Assembly: GCA_024280295.1 (NCBI GenBank)
Contig: JAJRQK010000015.1
Coordinates: 1 to 64,000, forward strand
Reading direction: 5' to 3'
Source of the DNA: Bacteroidota bacterium
Lineage (GTDB): Bacteria > Bacteroidota > Bacteroidia > Flavobacteriales_D > Crocinitomicaceae
DNA length: 64,000 bases
The notes beneath the pieces are model-generated. The model was given only the letters and a program-made list of their open reading frames with translations. It did not search any database and had not been told where the DNA came from. This document shows, one piece after another, positions 9,004 through 17,702 of this stretch. Numbering within the stretch: the first letter of the stretch is position 1; each line of letters opens with the position of its first letter. The position numbers were made by a program, and so were the translations under genes.

Positions 9004-9678
9004 CTATTTCTTGCAGGCAGAAATCAAGACATATTTCCATGATTTTGGAATAACAGGATTGATCAACCAATCGATTCTTGAAAGAAATTTACGCTGCCCT
9101 TCTGACCTTCCAAAGGTTGCAAAGAATCCAGTTGATTTCTTTTTATTTTTAGAAAATTTAGAAAGCATCGCATTCATTTCATTCCACTTTAGGTATCGCC
9201 AGCGATGTCCCCAATTGGTGAATTTATTTCGTGCATATTGATGTAACCTTGTAGCTTCCAAGTTTTCAGCAAAGAGCAAATATCCCCCTGGTTTCAAAAT
9301 TCGATGCATTTCATCAAGTGCTTTTTGTTGTCTCTCTTTATTATTGAGCGTTCCAATAACAGATTTAAACATTACCACATCGAAATAATTATCTGGGAAA
9401 AGCGTAGACGTGATGTCTTGTTTGGAATAATTAATTGATTTTGAAACTGAATGTTTTACATGAAGTTCCAAGGGGGTTTCATCCAATGAATTGTAGTCCG
9501 AGCATTCTACATAACATCCATTTAATGCAAGCCAAAGTGATAATCCGCCTTCGCGTTCGCCAAAAGCTGCTGCTTTGCCGTTTTCCAAATTCTTCAAATA
9601 TGGCTGCCAAAACGGAATTGCCTTTCCCCAATTCTTCACATCCCATTGAATAATATCTGTAAGTAAGTTGTTCTCCAC
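9004..9678 (-). CDS. Class I SAM-dependent methyltransferase
   Basis: 224 residues. The core has a degenerate motif I (KAAAFGEREGGLSLWLALNG, about 35-54), the acidic end of strand 2 (VECSDYN), the motif II region FDVVMFKSVIGTL (about 100-112), and LDEMHRILKPGGYLLFAEN (about 120-138), typical of Methyltransf_11 proteins. The C-terminal ~85 residues (NKFTNWGHRWRYLKWNEM and a Lys-rich loop) are family-specific, and the substrate is unknown. In Bacteroidota such genes often sit in glycan loci, but no such locus is visible here. It is transcribed away from the MFS gene, with a 91-base divergent spacer. Confidence 0.8.
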   Translation of the reverse strand: MENNLLTDIIQWDVKNWGKAIPFWQPYLKNLENGKAAAFGEREGGLSLWLALNGCYVECSDYNSLDETPLELHVKHSVSKSINYSKQDITSTLFPDNYFDVVMFKSVIGTLNNKERQQKALDEMHRILKPGGYLLFAENLEATRLHQYARNKFTNWGHRWRYLKWNEMNAMLSKFSKNKKKSTGFFATFGRSEGQRKFLSRIDWLINPVIPKSWKYVLISACKK

Positions 9679-9769
9679 TTGTAATATTTGTTGCTAAATT
9701 AATCAAAATCGAAGCTTCTGTCCTACATCCCAAGATTCTCCTTATTTTGTGGACACGAAAGGTTGATTT

Positions 9770-11551
9770 ATGAGCGATACAATAATTGATAGCGAAGTAG
9801 CAAAAGAGAATTCTAGTGATTCAGGTCTAAAAAAGACGAATAATGGAGCATTAGCCACGCTCACCCTAGTTTTCTTCTTTTGGGGATTTATTGCTGCTGG
9901 AAATAGTGTTTTTATTCCGTTTTGCAAGGACTATTTTGGTCTTGATCAGTTTCAAAGTCAACTCATTGATTTCGCATTCTACGGTGCTTATTACTTAGGT
10001 GCCCTCGCATTATTTATTTTTGGTTCTCAGACAGGAAAAGACCTCGTTGGGAATTGGGGATATAAAAAGAGTATTGTTTTTGGCTTGTTATTTTCTGCTA
10101 TTGGTGCAGCTGCAATGATTGTTTCAGTCTACTACAATCAATTCACTGGTATGCTTTTCGGGTTGTTTATTGTAGCACTAGGGTTTTCACTCCAACAGAC
10201 TGCTGCCAATCCTTTTATGATTTCACTTGGTGATGAATCAACAGGAAGTAACCGGATTAACCTAGGTGGAGGAATTAACAGCCTCGGAACAACAATAGGA
10301 CCGCTTGTTGTTGCATTGGCTCTTTTTGGAAGTGCGACTTATTCTCAAGAAGAATTGCAAAACATTGATCTATACAAAATAATGTTACTCTATGCTGGAG
10401 TAGGTATTCTCTTCATTGGAATAGCCGCGCTTTTCGGTTTTTCAAAAAGTGTCCCACATGGAAAAAATGATGGGAAACAAGAACCTGCTAAAAAGGCTGT
10501 AGTAGCGTTAATTGTCATTACTGGCTTACTCATTGCCTGTTTCGCACCCGTTTTTAGTAGTTATAGTTCTAAGGACGCACAAGAAATAGAGATATATGAA
10601 GAACAAGTTGCTCAATTCAATACTGAAAGAGATTCTGGTTTTGTTACCAGTGGAATGGATCAAAAAACAATACAAGGGATTGAAGACAAAATTGTTCACT
10701 TAAAAAAACCACTCGAAAATTGGAGAATGATGTGGCTATCAGCAGCGTTGTTAGTTATTCTTGTTGGGCTTCTATCTATCAATCGGATTGCGTCAAGAGC
10801 TAAAGAAGGTTGGGGAGCCATGCAATACCCTCAGCTTACTCTTGGTATGCTTGCTATCTTCGTTTATGTAGGAGTAGAAGTCGCCGTTGGAAGTAACATT
10901 AGTGAGTTACTTAGACAGAAAGAATTTGGAGGATATAGTTCTTCTGAGGTTGCACCGTTTGTAGCTATGTTCTGGGGAAGTTTGATGATTGGTCGTTGGG
11001 CAGGAGCAATAAATGCTTTTGATTTAAAAAATAATGCAAAACAAATTCTTCGGTTCATTGTTCCATTGATCGCTTTCGCAATTGTGCTATTATTTTCAAC
11101 TCTTGCAGGGCACGATGTGCAACTCTTGTATTGGTATATTGTCTGCGTATTAATTCAAATTGGAGCTTTCTACCTAACAAAAGATAAACCCGCTCTTACA
11201 CTTGGAGTCTTTGGAACTCTAGCATTGGTGGCAATGGTTATTGGACTTCTATCAACAGGAATGATCACTGTATATGCCTTTTTAAGTGCTGGACTCTTCT
11301 GCTCTATCATGTGGCCATGTATCTTTTCACTTTCGCTTGCAGGACTTGGGAAATATCAAACTCAAGGATCAGCATTTTTAGTGATGATGATTTTAGGCGG
11401 AGCGATTATTCCTCCAATTCAAGGGAAATTAATGGACTTTGTTGGAGTACAGGGATCTTTTATTGTAGGAGCACTTTGCTTTGTTTATCTAGCTCTTTTT
11501 GCCTTCTTTGTGAATCGAATGTTGAAGAAACGAGGAATAAATTTTGAATAA
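9770..11551 (+). CDS. MFS sugar transporter of the FHS (FucP-like) type
   Basis: 593 residues with about 12-14 membrane segments. The opening segment (TLVFFFWGFIAAGNSVFIPF) and LGFSLQQTAANPFMISLG resemble fucose/glucose:H+ symporters of the FHS family, which import sugars across the inner membrane. Residues about 265-315 are an unusual polar, partly coiled insertion (EIEIYEEQVAQFNTERDS) between the two halves, making the protein longer than the usual 410-440. Substrate choice cannot be read. It stands alone and is divergent from the methyltransferase. Confidence 0.85.
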   Translation: MSDTIIDSEVAKENSSDSGLKKTNNGALATLTLVFFFWGFIAAGNSVFIPFCKDYFGLDQFQSQLIDFAFYGAYYLGALALFIFGSQTGKDLVGNWGYKKSIVFGLLFSAIGAAAMIVSVYYNQFTGMLFGLFIVALGFSLQQTAANPFMISLGDESTGSNRINLGGGINSLGTTIGPLVVALALFGSATYSQEELQNIDLYKIMLLYAGVGILFIGIAALFGFSKSVPHGKNDGKQEPAKKAVVALIVITGLLIACFAPVFSSYSSKDAQEIEIYEEQVAQFNTERDSGFVTSGMDQKTIQGIEDKIVHLKKPLENWRMMWLSAALLVILVGLLSINRIASRAKEGWGAMQYPQLTLGMLAIFVYVGVEVAVGSNISELLRQKEFGGYSSSEVAPFVAMFWGSLMIGRWAGAINAFDLKNNAKQILRFIVPLIAFAIVLLFSTLAGHDVQLLYWYIVCVLIQIGAFYLTKDKPALTLGVFGTLALVAMVIGLLSTGMITVYAFLSAGLFCSIMWPCIFSLSLAGLGKYQTQGSAFLVMMILGGAIIPPIQGKLMDFVGVQGSFIVGALCFVYLALFAFFVNRMLKKRGINFE

Positions 11552-11894
11552 TAACTAATGATTAAACTTCTACTTTTTCTTGCTACGTCCCTTTTTCTCC
11601 ATTTTTAGGTAGTATTACTTGATGTTGACAATAAGGTTGAAGCAGATGCTTACAAGGACAATTAGAATTTCAAGACTAGAAGACTGCAAGGTTAGAGGGT
11701 TTTAAGACAGTAGACATGGGTGATTTTAGAACCTAACTCCTATGCGTTAGAGGTAACAGCGGAGATTCTTATTTTTAATTTACTTAGCTGAAATTCAAGA
11801 AAAAAGCGGTAGCACTTTTGATTGAATATTGAAGCTTGGAAAGCGAGAATAAGATTGGAGTGAAAAACGCGCTCGAACGCCCAAAAAAGATAGT
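11552..11894. other. Intergenic stretch without a convincing gene
   Basis: About 340 bases between two convergent transcription units. A 16-codon frame starting at 11558 encodes a signal-peptide-like MIKLLLFLATSLFLHF then stops; it could be the stump of a lost gene. No RNA gene, strong hairpin or IS end was recognised. Confidence 0.5.
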
Positions 11895-12041
11895 TTATTG
11901 ACCTAATTTAGATTCTTTGATTGTCTTTCCAATTCCACAGCTTTCACACTTTGTTTCCTTTGCGAAAAAACGCTTATAGATCTCCCAACCGATATAAGAA
12001 ACGGCAATCGCGAGAACTACTATGACCAGAATTATTTGCAT
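11895..12041 (-). CDS. FeoB-associated small Cys-rich membrane protein
   Basis: 48 residues starting at the ATG at 12041, which overlaps the feoB stop (TAATG), so translation is coupled. One membrane helix (about 2-20, IILVIVVLAIAVSYIGW) is followed by a short basic tail holding CESCG, a CxxC pair. Small membrane proteins with this layout often follow feoB and are annotated as FeoB-associated Cys-rich proteins. Their role, perhaps in iron handling or FeoB assembly, is not firmly established. A longer reading from 12125 lies inside feoB and is rejected. Confidence 0.8.
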   Translation of the reverse strand: MQIILVIVVLAIAVSYIGWEIYKRFFAKETKCESCGIGKTIKESKLGQ

Positions 12042-13987
12042 TAGGACAGAATTAAAAAGGTTATCCAAGCACCAAGATACGCGAGAACACCCATATATCC
12101 AAGTTGAATTAACGGCCATTTCCAACTTCGTGTTTCACGTTTTACAACTGCTAATGTTGACATACATTGCATCGCAAAAGCGAAGAACACCATTAAACTA
12201 GCTCCTGCTGCCAAGGTATAAATTGGAGTTCCATCGGGTCTTTTTGCTTGTTTCATTTTTGTAATCAATGGAAGATTTTCTGCGCCATCATCTCCAACCG
12301 CATAAATCGTAGCCATCGAGCCTACGAAAACTTCGCGTGCGGCAAAGGAAGTGATAAGCGAAATTCCAATTTTCCAGTCGTAACCAAGTGGTTCGATCAC
12401 AGGTTCAATTGATTTACCCATGATCCCGATATAGGATTTCTCTAAACGCATGGAAGCAACCAATTGAGAAGACTCTGATTCTGACAACTCTTGCTTAATG
12501 GCCTGTTTCTTAGCCAATTTCTCTGCCTGATCCATCCGATTTCCTGGACCATAAGTTGCCAAAGCCCATAAAATGACAGATATTGCCAAGATCACTCGAC
12601 CAGCATCCCACACAAATATTTTAACTTTTTCAAGTACTGTCATTCCAACATTTCCCCATCGAGGGGATTTGTAAGACGGCATTTCGAGCATCAAAAATCC
12701 TTTTTCTTTCGTTTTAATTATCCATTTCAAAATCAAGGCAACAAAAAGCGCACTGACTAAACCTAACGCATATAGTCCGAATAGAACTAAACCTTGAAGG
12801 TTCATTACACCACCGACTATTTCATTAGGAATAACAATGGCGATTAATAATGTATAAACTGGAATTCTTGCACTACAACTCATCAAAGGTGCCACCATAA
12901 TGGTGATCATTCGTTCCTTCCAGTCAGAAATTGTTCTGGCAGCCATCACCCCTGGTATTGCACATGCAACACTTGACATTAACGGAACAACACTCTTTCC
13001 ATTTAGTCCAAGTGGGCGCATAATTCGATCCATAATAAAAACAACTCGCGATAAATAGCCCGTTTCTTCCAAGATTGCGATAAAGAAAAATAACAAGGCT
13101 ATCTGAGGAATAAAAATAGCAATTCCACCCAGCCCTGGTATGATGCCTTGAGTCAATAAATCAGTAAATATTCCTTCAGGCATTATAGAGGATGTCCAAG
13201 AACTTAAGGAAGCGAATGCTCCATCAATGAAATCCATTGGAATTGCAGCAAAGGCATAAATGAATTGAAAAACCACCATTAAAATCGTAGCAAAAATCAA
13301 ATACCCAAAGATTGGATGGACTAATATTTTATCAAGTTTACTTGTAAATGATACTTCAGGTTCTTGTGTAGATTCTATCTGTTTTAATGCTCTTATGATT
13401 TTTCTAAATCTCATTTCAGCTTCCTCCTCTTGCCCTTCAATATCTGATTCTGCTAAAATTTTATCATCAAGAAAATAGTTGCTTGATCTTTTTTTAAAAT
13501 GACTAAATGCTTCCAATATTCTAGCTTTCCCAGTTCGAACTCGAGCATTTGACTCCACGATTGTAGCCTCAGGAAATAGTTTTCTTAATCCATTAACATC
13601 ATATTGTTTCTCATTTTTTAATGTGAGATCAGTCATGCTCAAAATCATAACAATAGGCAATTGCAGATCGTAAATTTGACTAAAAAACAAAAGATTGCGT
13701 TCTAAATTTGATGCGTCCACGACAACAGCAACCATATCAGGGTACAATTCATTTCCTTTATCAGAAAGAATTTCGTGGACGACCTTTTCATCGCTAGATC
13801 GAGGATAAAAACTGTACGTTCCTGGGAAATCGATGAGTTCATGTTTCTCATCATTAAATTCAATCTTACCAACTTTTTTATCGACGGTAATACCTGGAAA
13901 ATTCCCAACGTGTTGTCGAAGTCCAGTTAGCAAATTGAACACAGAAGTTTTTCCAGTATTTGGATTACCGAGCAGGGCAATTTTCAT
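12041..13987 (-). CDS. feoB: Ferrous iron transport protein B
   Basis: 648 residues. The N-terminal G domain has G1 GNPNTGKTS (7-15), G3 DFPGTYSF, and a G4 region reading SMTD where family members normally have NMxD, so the guanine-contacting Asn is Ser here. The membrane part contains the two Gate regions (SVACAIPGVMAARTI with Cys-x-x-Pro-Gly, and APLMSCSARIPVYT) and about eight to ten helices. It imports Fe(II) across the inner membrane. It overlaps feoA by four bases (ATGA) and the small Cys protein by one. Length is at the short end of the family but complete. Confidence 0.95.
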   Translation of the reverse strand: MKIALLGNPNTGKTSVFNLLTGLRQHVGNFPGITVDKKVGKIEFNDEKHELIDFPGTYSFYPRSSDEKVVHEILSDKGNELYPDMVAVVVDASNLERNLLFFSQIYDLQLPIVMILSMTDLTLKNEKQYDVNGLRKLFPEATIVESNARVRTGKARILEAFSHFKKRSSNYFLDDKILAESDIEGQEEEAEMRFRKIIRALKQIESTQEPEVSFTSKLDKILVHPIFGYLIFATILMVVFQFIYAFAAIPMDFIDGAFASLSSWTSSIMPEGIFTDLLTQGIIPGLGGIAIFIPQIALLFFFIAILEETGYLSRVVFIMDRIMRPLGLNGKSVVPLMSSVACAIPGVMAARTISDWKERMITIMVAPLMSCSARIPVYTLLIAIVIPNEIVGGVMNLQGLVLFGLYALGLVSALFVALILKWIIKTKEKGFLMLEMPSYKSPRWGNVGMTVLEKVKIFVWDAGRVILAISVILWALATYGPGNRMDQAEKLAKKQAIKQELSESESSQLVASMRLEKSYIGIMGKSIEPVIEPLGYDWKIGISLITSFAAREVFVGSMATIYAVGDDGAENLPLITKMKQAKRPDGTPIYTLAAGASLMVFFAFAMQCMSTLAVVKRETRSWKWPLIQLGYMGVLAYLGAWITFLILS

Positions 13988-14223
13988 ACAACACTTGGAA
14001 TTTGTTCCACTTCGATTAGTTCAGCTTCATCCTTACGAAGAGAAAGAATGTATCCGCCAACATCTACAGCTATTGGGTCGCCAAAAGGTGCACGAAAGAG
14101 AACCTTGAGTTGTTTCCCTTCCATGATGCCCATTTCGAGCAATTTCACTTTTAGAGTTGAAGCTGTGATCTTATTCACCACAACATCAGTCCCATTTGCT
14201 ATTGTTTTCAACGATGTTTTCAC
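13984..14223 (-). CDS. feoA: Ferrous iron transport protein A
   Basis: About 79 residues of SH3-like FeoA (KVKLLEMGIMEGKQLKVLF, then PFGDPIAVDVGGYILSLRKDEAELIEV), the small cytosolic partner of FeoB. A TTG at 14232 would lengthen it by three codons, but a -7 promoter box (TATTTTTGT) covers that codon. The GTG at 14223 is therefore the better start, within a few bases of the predicted transcription start. The stop overlaps the feoB ATG (ATGA). Confidence 0.9.
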   Translation of the reverse strand: MKTSLKTIANGTDVVVNKITASTLKVKLLEMGIMEGKQLKVLFRAPFGDPIAVDVGGYILSLRKDEAELIEVEQIPSVV

Positions 14224-14228
14224 TAGGA

Positions 14229-14237
14229 ACAAAAATA
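14229..14237 (-). promoter_or_regulatory. -7 box of the feo operon promoter
   Basis: TATTTTTGT on the minus strand matches TAnnTTTGY. No TTG is found at the ideal distance upstream. The predicted transcription start falls about two bases before the GTG of feoA. No Fur box was recognised around it. Confidence 0.45.
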
Positions 14238-14321
14238 CGGCTTGCGCTTGGAATAATCACTCACCTTTTTAAGGTATTCTTCCCAAAAGTCAATCGACAG
14301 AATTCTGGACACTGAGTTAAG

Positions 14322-15000
14322 TCACGCTGCTTGGTTATAATTATTGTTTTCTAACTCAAATTCATTAATAGTTTTGTAATTCAAAGCGGAGTGTCTTCTT
14401 TCTCTATTGTACCAAGTTTCTATCCATTTAAAAATTGACATTTCAGCATCTGTTTTTCGAAGATACTCATTCTTGTAAACCCATTCTACTTTTAAATTTT
14501 TGAAAAAACTTTCAGCTACTGCGTTATCCCAATCCTTCAAAAGCAGTGCTTTTTCTTCCTTTCTTGACATACTTTGCAGGACTTCCTGATAACTTTTCAG
14601 GATGTTTCTGAACTTGGCACAAGCATATTGAGAACCTCTATCAGAATGAAAGATTAACTTCTGCTTGATTGGTCTATTTCCAACTGCCATGTACCAAGCT
14701 TTGATAACGGTAGATTCTGCTGACAAATCCTCACTCATTGACCATCCAATCACTTTTCTATCAAACAAATCGATAATTTCCGTCAGGTACAGCCATCCGT
14801 GGTGAACCATGACTTTGATGACTATCTTCAAAAATGGAATGTATCACTTCCATAATTTCTTGATTTTCTAGCCACAGTTTCGATGGCCCAACAGGTAGCC
14901 AGTTATAATAACCACTCTTACTTGCATTTAAAACATTATACATCAACTCAACAGGATATTTCAATTTATGTTGTTTCATAAATCTAAATTTCAGCTGCAA
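14322..15000 (-). pseudogene. IS3 transposase OrfB, disrupted
   Basis: The N-terminal piece (15000-14761) has QLKFRFMKQHKLKYPVELM and HQSHGSPRMAV of the HTH_21 region. It then runs into unrelated residues, and the frame changes near 14800. The C-terminal piece (14831-14322) has GWLYLTEIIDLFDRKVIGWS, FHSDRGSQYAC with a catalytic Asp, and DNAVAESFFKNLKVEW with the catalytic Glu, ending ENNNYNQAA. The segment between, with the DDE domain's first Asp (normally WVSDITYI), is deleted, so it cannot catalyse transposition. A further local scramble, EEKALLLKDWDNAVAES, replaces the usual KGNCWDNAVAES. Confidence 0.85.
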
Positions 15001-15021
15001 TATCTTTTGCTTTTTCGAAAG

Positions 15022-15276
15022 TTAATCCTTTCTCATGTCGCTCGTGGAGAAGATGCTGATCGCCTTTTTTAAGATTTCAGTTTCCATTTGCGCATTCCGA
15101 AGTAATTTTTTTAATGAAGCAATCTCCCGCTGTTCATCTGTCATTTTCACTTTTCCATGATCAGGAAAGCTGTTATGAGAAAATTCTTCTTGTTCTCGTT
15201 TCCAACGATGAATTAATGATGGTTTTAATCCTAATTCTCGTGCTGCTTGCGCAACATTTTGTTTTTCTTCTCCCAA
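15022..15276 (-). CDS. IS3 OrfA (helix-turn-helix subunit), 5' end uncertain
   Basis: 84 residues from an internal start codon. EEKQNVAQAARELGLKPSLIHRWKREQEEF is a helix-turn-helix, followed by a leucine-zipper-like coil (LKKLLRNAQMETEILKKAISIF). The frame continues upstream without stop to about 15330 (KLCQEVNFKLNAIKLG), which resembles the normal N-terminus, so the ATG that originally opened the gene may be lost. In intact elements OrfA fuses to OrfB by frameshifting; here OrfB is broken. Confidence 0.75.
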   Translation of the reverse strand: MGEEKQNVAQAARELGLKPSLIHRWKREQEEFSHNSFPDHGKVKMTDEQREIASLKKLLRNAQMETEILKKAISIFSTSDMRKD

Positions 15277-15365
15277 CTTTATTGCGTTGAGCTTAAAATT
15301 TACTTCTTGACATAGTTTACTAACGTAATTTATGCAAACACACCCTTAACTCACTATCCATTTAC

Positions 15366-15503
15366 TTATAGCACATCCAGTCGAATAGTTTGCTTTTTTG
15401 TTGACAACAATGGAACACCACCTTCTAGACTAATACTAAATACTCCTTGTCCATATACGAGTTGACTAAAACAAAGACCCAATAATAAAACTACTCCCCT
15501 CAT
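15366..15503 (-). pseudogene. 5' stump of an outer-membrane protein gene beside the IS3
   Basis: From the ATG at 15503 the minus strand reads a clear signal peptide (MRGVVLLLGLCFSQLVYGQ) and GVFSISLEGGVPLLSTKKQT, the usual start of a small porin-like protein. It then stops six bases from the IS3 end at 15360. The rest of the gene is not found on the far side of the IS. It most likely was truncated by the insertion followed by a deletion. Confidence 0.55.
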
Positions 15504-15508
15504 CTGTG

Positions 15509-15616
15509 ACAACCTTGGACTTGAATGCAGCACTGAATTTTCTTCTTGTCTTTTTCATATTTCAACTGTTAAATTTACACTTTAATCAGTTGTCTTAAAT
15601 TTGGGGAGTACTATAG
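15509..15616 (-). mobile_element. 5' end of a second IS3-family element (relic)
   Basis: The minus strand reads ATG at 15558 followed by KKTRRKFSAAFKSKVV, the N-terminus of another IS3 OrfA subtype. It is preceded by TACTCCCCAAATTTAAGACA (complement around 15590-15612), which resembles IS3 terminal repeats. Homology ends at the start codon region of the outer-membrane stump. Only the left end survives. Confidence 0.65.
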
Positions 15617-16040
15617 TATTCCTTGTAACCGAAGTTTAGATGCAGCTCTACAAGCTTTTCTCCCTTTTGGTACTTCTTTAATACGAAACTTTATCTAATT
15701 TACCCATAGATAAAGTTGTTAGTGCTAATTTTAGTGCTGAATAATATTGAATTTCAATGAACTCTATTGAATTCAATAAGTTTCAACCGCACTCTTAATA
15801 CACGCATAACCCTTTATATATGGGGGGGGTAACAAAATTTGATGTTTATTGAAATAAGGTTTCAACCGAACTCAGGTTTAAAAGGCGGCACTAAATAATG
15901 ACGACCTGAATCCAGCAAATTATGGTAAATAAACAAGACAATTTGACATAATATATCGTTTCGGAAAACAAATGGTCTGCCAAGGAAAATCATCATGAAA
16001 CCAACATAAACAATTATGTAACTTGAGATTAAAAGCTGAT
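15617..16040. other. AT-rich intergenic stretch with G8 tract and short direct repeat
   Basis: No gene is recognised. It contains an eight-G run at 15822-15829, striking in this low-GC context. GTTTCAACCGCACTC (near 15780) recurs as GTTTCAACCGAACTC (near 15861). The spacing (about 80 bases) and only two copies do not make a CRISPR. Confidence 0.5.
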
Positions 16041-17000
16041 ATGAAAAATCCTATAATAGTCATTCTGATATTTTCAAGTGTTTGTTTTTCAAACGCTTTC
16101 GGGCAAACAGTGACAATTCCAGATACGTTATTCAAAAATTATTTACTTAATAACCCTACAATTAATTCAAACAGTGATACTGAAATTCAAGTTACTGAAG
16201 CAATCAGCTACAATGGAGGCATAGACATCATAGGGCTAGGTATTTCTGATTTAACAGGTATTGAAATGTTCACTCAGATTAATATTTTGCAAGCGCAATT
16301 AAATAATATTTCTACGGCAGACTTAAGTACAAATTTATTACTTACCTATATTTCTTTACAGGCAAATAATCTAACAAGTTTAACACTAGGGAATAATATA
16401 AATCTGTGGAAGCTATATTGTCACAATAACCTTTTAACAAATCTGAATGTTTCAGGGAACACTAATTTGGAATTAATTCGTTGTTTTAGCAATAATATCG
16501 ATTCCTTAGATTTAAGCAATAACACTTTACTATATGATATATATAGCCACCATAATTCTTTGATTTATCTAAATTTAGCCAATAATAATTATGCAAGCTA
16601 TTTAACATTCAACACGAATAATAATCCAAACCTGAATTGTATTATTGTTGATGATGTTCCTTTCATGGAAAACAATTTTTCAGCCCTTATGAATAAAGAT
16701 TCTACAGCAACTTACAGTACTGATTGTAGTAACACGAATTCGATTTTAAAAAATGATTTATTCTCTTACTCCATTTATCCAAACCCAACTGAGGATGTCG
16801 TTACTTTTGCCTTTGAAACAACGAGACCCAAACTGACGATAAACCTGTACAATACTGTTGGAAAGGTAATTAAATCCTATACCACAACAAATAAGGATAA
16901 GATTGTATTAGAATTAAACGGCTTGAATAGTGGAATGTATTTTTATAAAATAATAGCGCTAGATAATCAGTATAGTTTAGGGAAAATTGTAAAAAAGTAA
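16041..17000 (+). CDS. Leucine-rich-repeat-like surface protein with T9SS sorting domain
   Basis: 319 residues from the ATG at 16041 (a start six codons upstream would precede the signal peptide with a charged stretch and is less likely). The signal peptide ends SNAFGQ. Residues about 60-200 hold irregular LRR-type repeats (LDLSNNTLLYDI, LTSLTLGNNINLWKLYCHNN, LNVSGNTNLELIRC). The tail is a T9SS type A domain (YSIYPNPTEDVVTF ... GMYFYKIIALDNQ ... KIVKK). It is likely a cell-surface or secreted adhesin-like protein (inference). It ends 44 bases before the carbonic anhydrase gene. Confidence 0.85.
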   Translation: MKNPIIVILIFSSVCFSNAFGQTVTIPDTLFKNYLLNNPTINSNSDTEIQVTEAISYNGGIDIIGLGISDLTGIEMFTQINILQAQLNNISTADLSTNLLLTYISLQANNLTSLTLGNNINLWKLYCHNNLLTNLNVSGNTNLELIRCFSNNIDSLDLSNNTLLYDIYSHHNSLIYLNLANNNYASYLTFNTNNNPNLNCIIVDDVPFMENNFSALMNKDSTATYSTDCSNTNSILKNDLFSYSIYPNPTEDVVTFAFETTRPKLTINLYNTVGKVIKSYTTTNKDKIVLELNGLNSGMYFYKIIALDNQYSLGKIVKK

Positions 17001-17044
17001 CTGATTGCTCTTTTCTTGTATCTTTAACTTTCAAAATTATAGCA

Positions 17045-17683
17045 ATGTCAGAATCGATTAAAGATTTACTCAATGGAAATGTTTCATGGGTGAACAACAC
17101 ATTAAGACACACACCCGACTTTTTTAATAAGTTAGCTACTGGACAATCACCAAAGTTTTTGTGGATTGGCTGTGCAGACAGTAGAGTTCCTGCAACAGAG
17201 ATTACTAATGCCTTACCAGGGTCTATTTTCGTGCAAAGAAATATTGCCAACATTGTTGTTCATACGGATTCAAACTTACTGAGCGTTGTTAATTATGCGG
17301 TAAAGGTTTTAAAGGTGAAGCATATTATTGTTTGTGGCCATTATGGTTGTGGAGGAGTTCAAGCAGCAATGAGTAACGATAATTTTGGCTTTCTTGATAA
17401 TTGGCTAATGCATATTAAGGATGTATACCGAATGCATAAAAGCGAATTGGATAGTATTGATGATGAAGGTAAGCGCATGGATCGCTATGTTGAATTAAAT
17501 ATCATCGAGCAGGTTAATAATTTGGCCGCTGTTTCATTTATTCAAGAAGAATGGGATGATGGCGAATTCCCACATATTCATGGGTGGGTATATAGTCTGA
17601 AAGATGGTCTATTGAGGGACTTAGATGTGAGCATCAACTCACATGATGAATTAGATCAAGTTTATCAATACAAAAAAAAATAG
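17045..17683 (+). CDS. Beta-class carbonic anhydrase
   Basis: 212 residues. It has the classic zinc ligands C43, H99 and C102 (CADSRVPATEI and CGHYGCGGV) with the Asp-Arg dyad D45/R47, so it should be catalytically competent for CO2 hydration in the cytosol. It faces the DAB operon, with only 19 bases between its stop and the last gene there. This suggests functional association with bicarbonate accumulation (inference). Closest to bacterial Can-type enzymes by motif spacing. Confidence 0.95.
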   Translation: MSESIKDLLNGNVSWVNNTLRHTPDFFNKLATGQSPKFLWIGCADSRVPATEITNALPGSIFVQRNIANIVVHTDSNLLSVVNYAVKVLKVKHIIVCGHYGCGGVQAAMSNDNFGFLDNWLMHIKDVYRMHKSELDSIDDEGKRMDRYVELNIIEQVNNLAAVSFIQEEWDDGEFPHIHGWVYSLKDGLLRDLDVSINSHDELDQVYQYKKK

Positions 17684-17702
17684 CACTACTTCGAAATAAG
17701 AT

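Larger units (their letters stand above)
14306..15360 (-). mobile_element. IS3-family insertion sequence with internal deletion
   Basis: Imperfect terminal repeats bound it: TGGACACTGAGTTAAG at 14306-14321 and the complement of TGGATAGTGAGTTAAG at 15345-15360. OrfA lies at 15022-15276, with OrfB pieces at 14761-15000 and 14322-14831. At about 1055 bases it is some 200 bases shorter than an intact element; OrfB lacks the linker and first catalytic Asp. No exact target duplication is visible (flanks TTC and TTT). Confidence 0.85.

Noticed and set aside
15776..15880. Possible CRISPR (GTTTCAACCGNACTC twice)
   Set aside because: Only two imperfect copies about 80 bases apart, no third unit, no cas genes.
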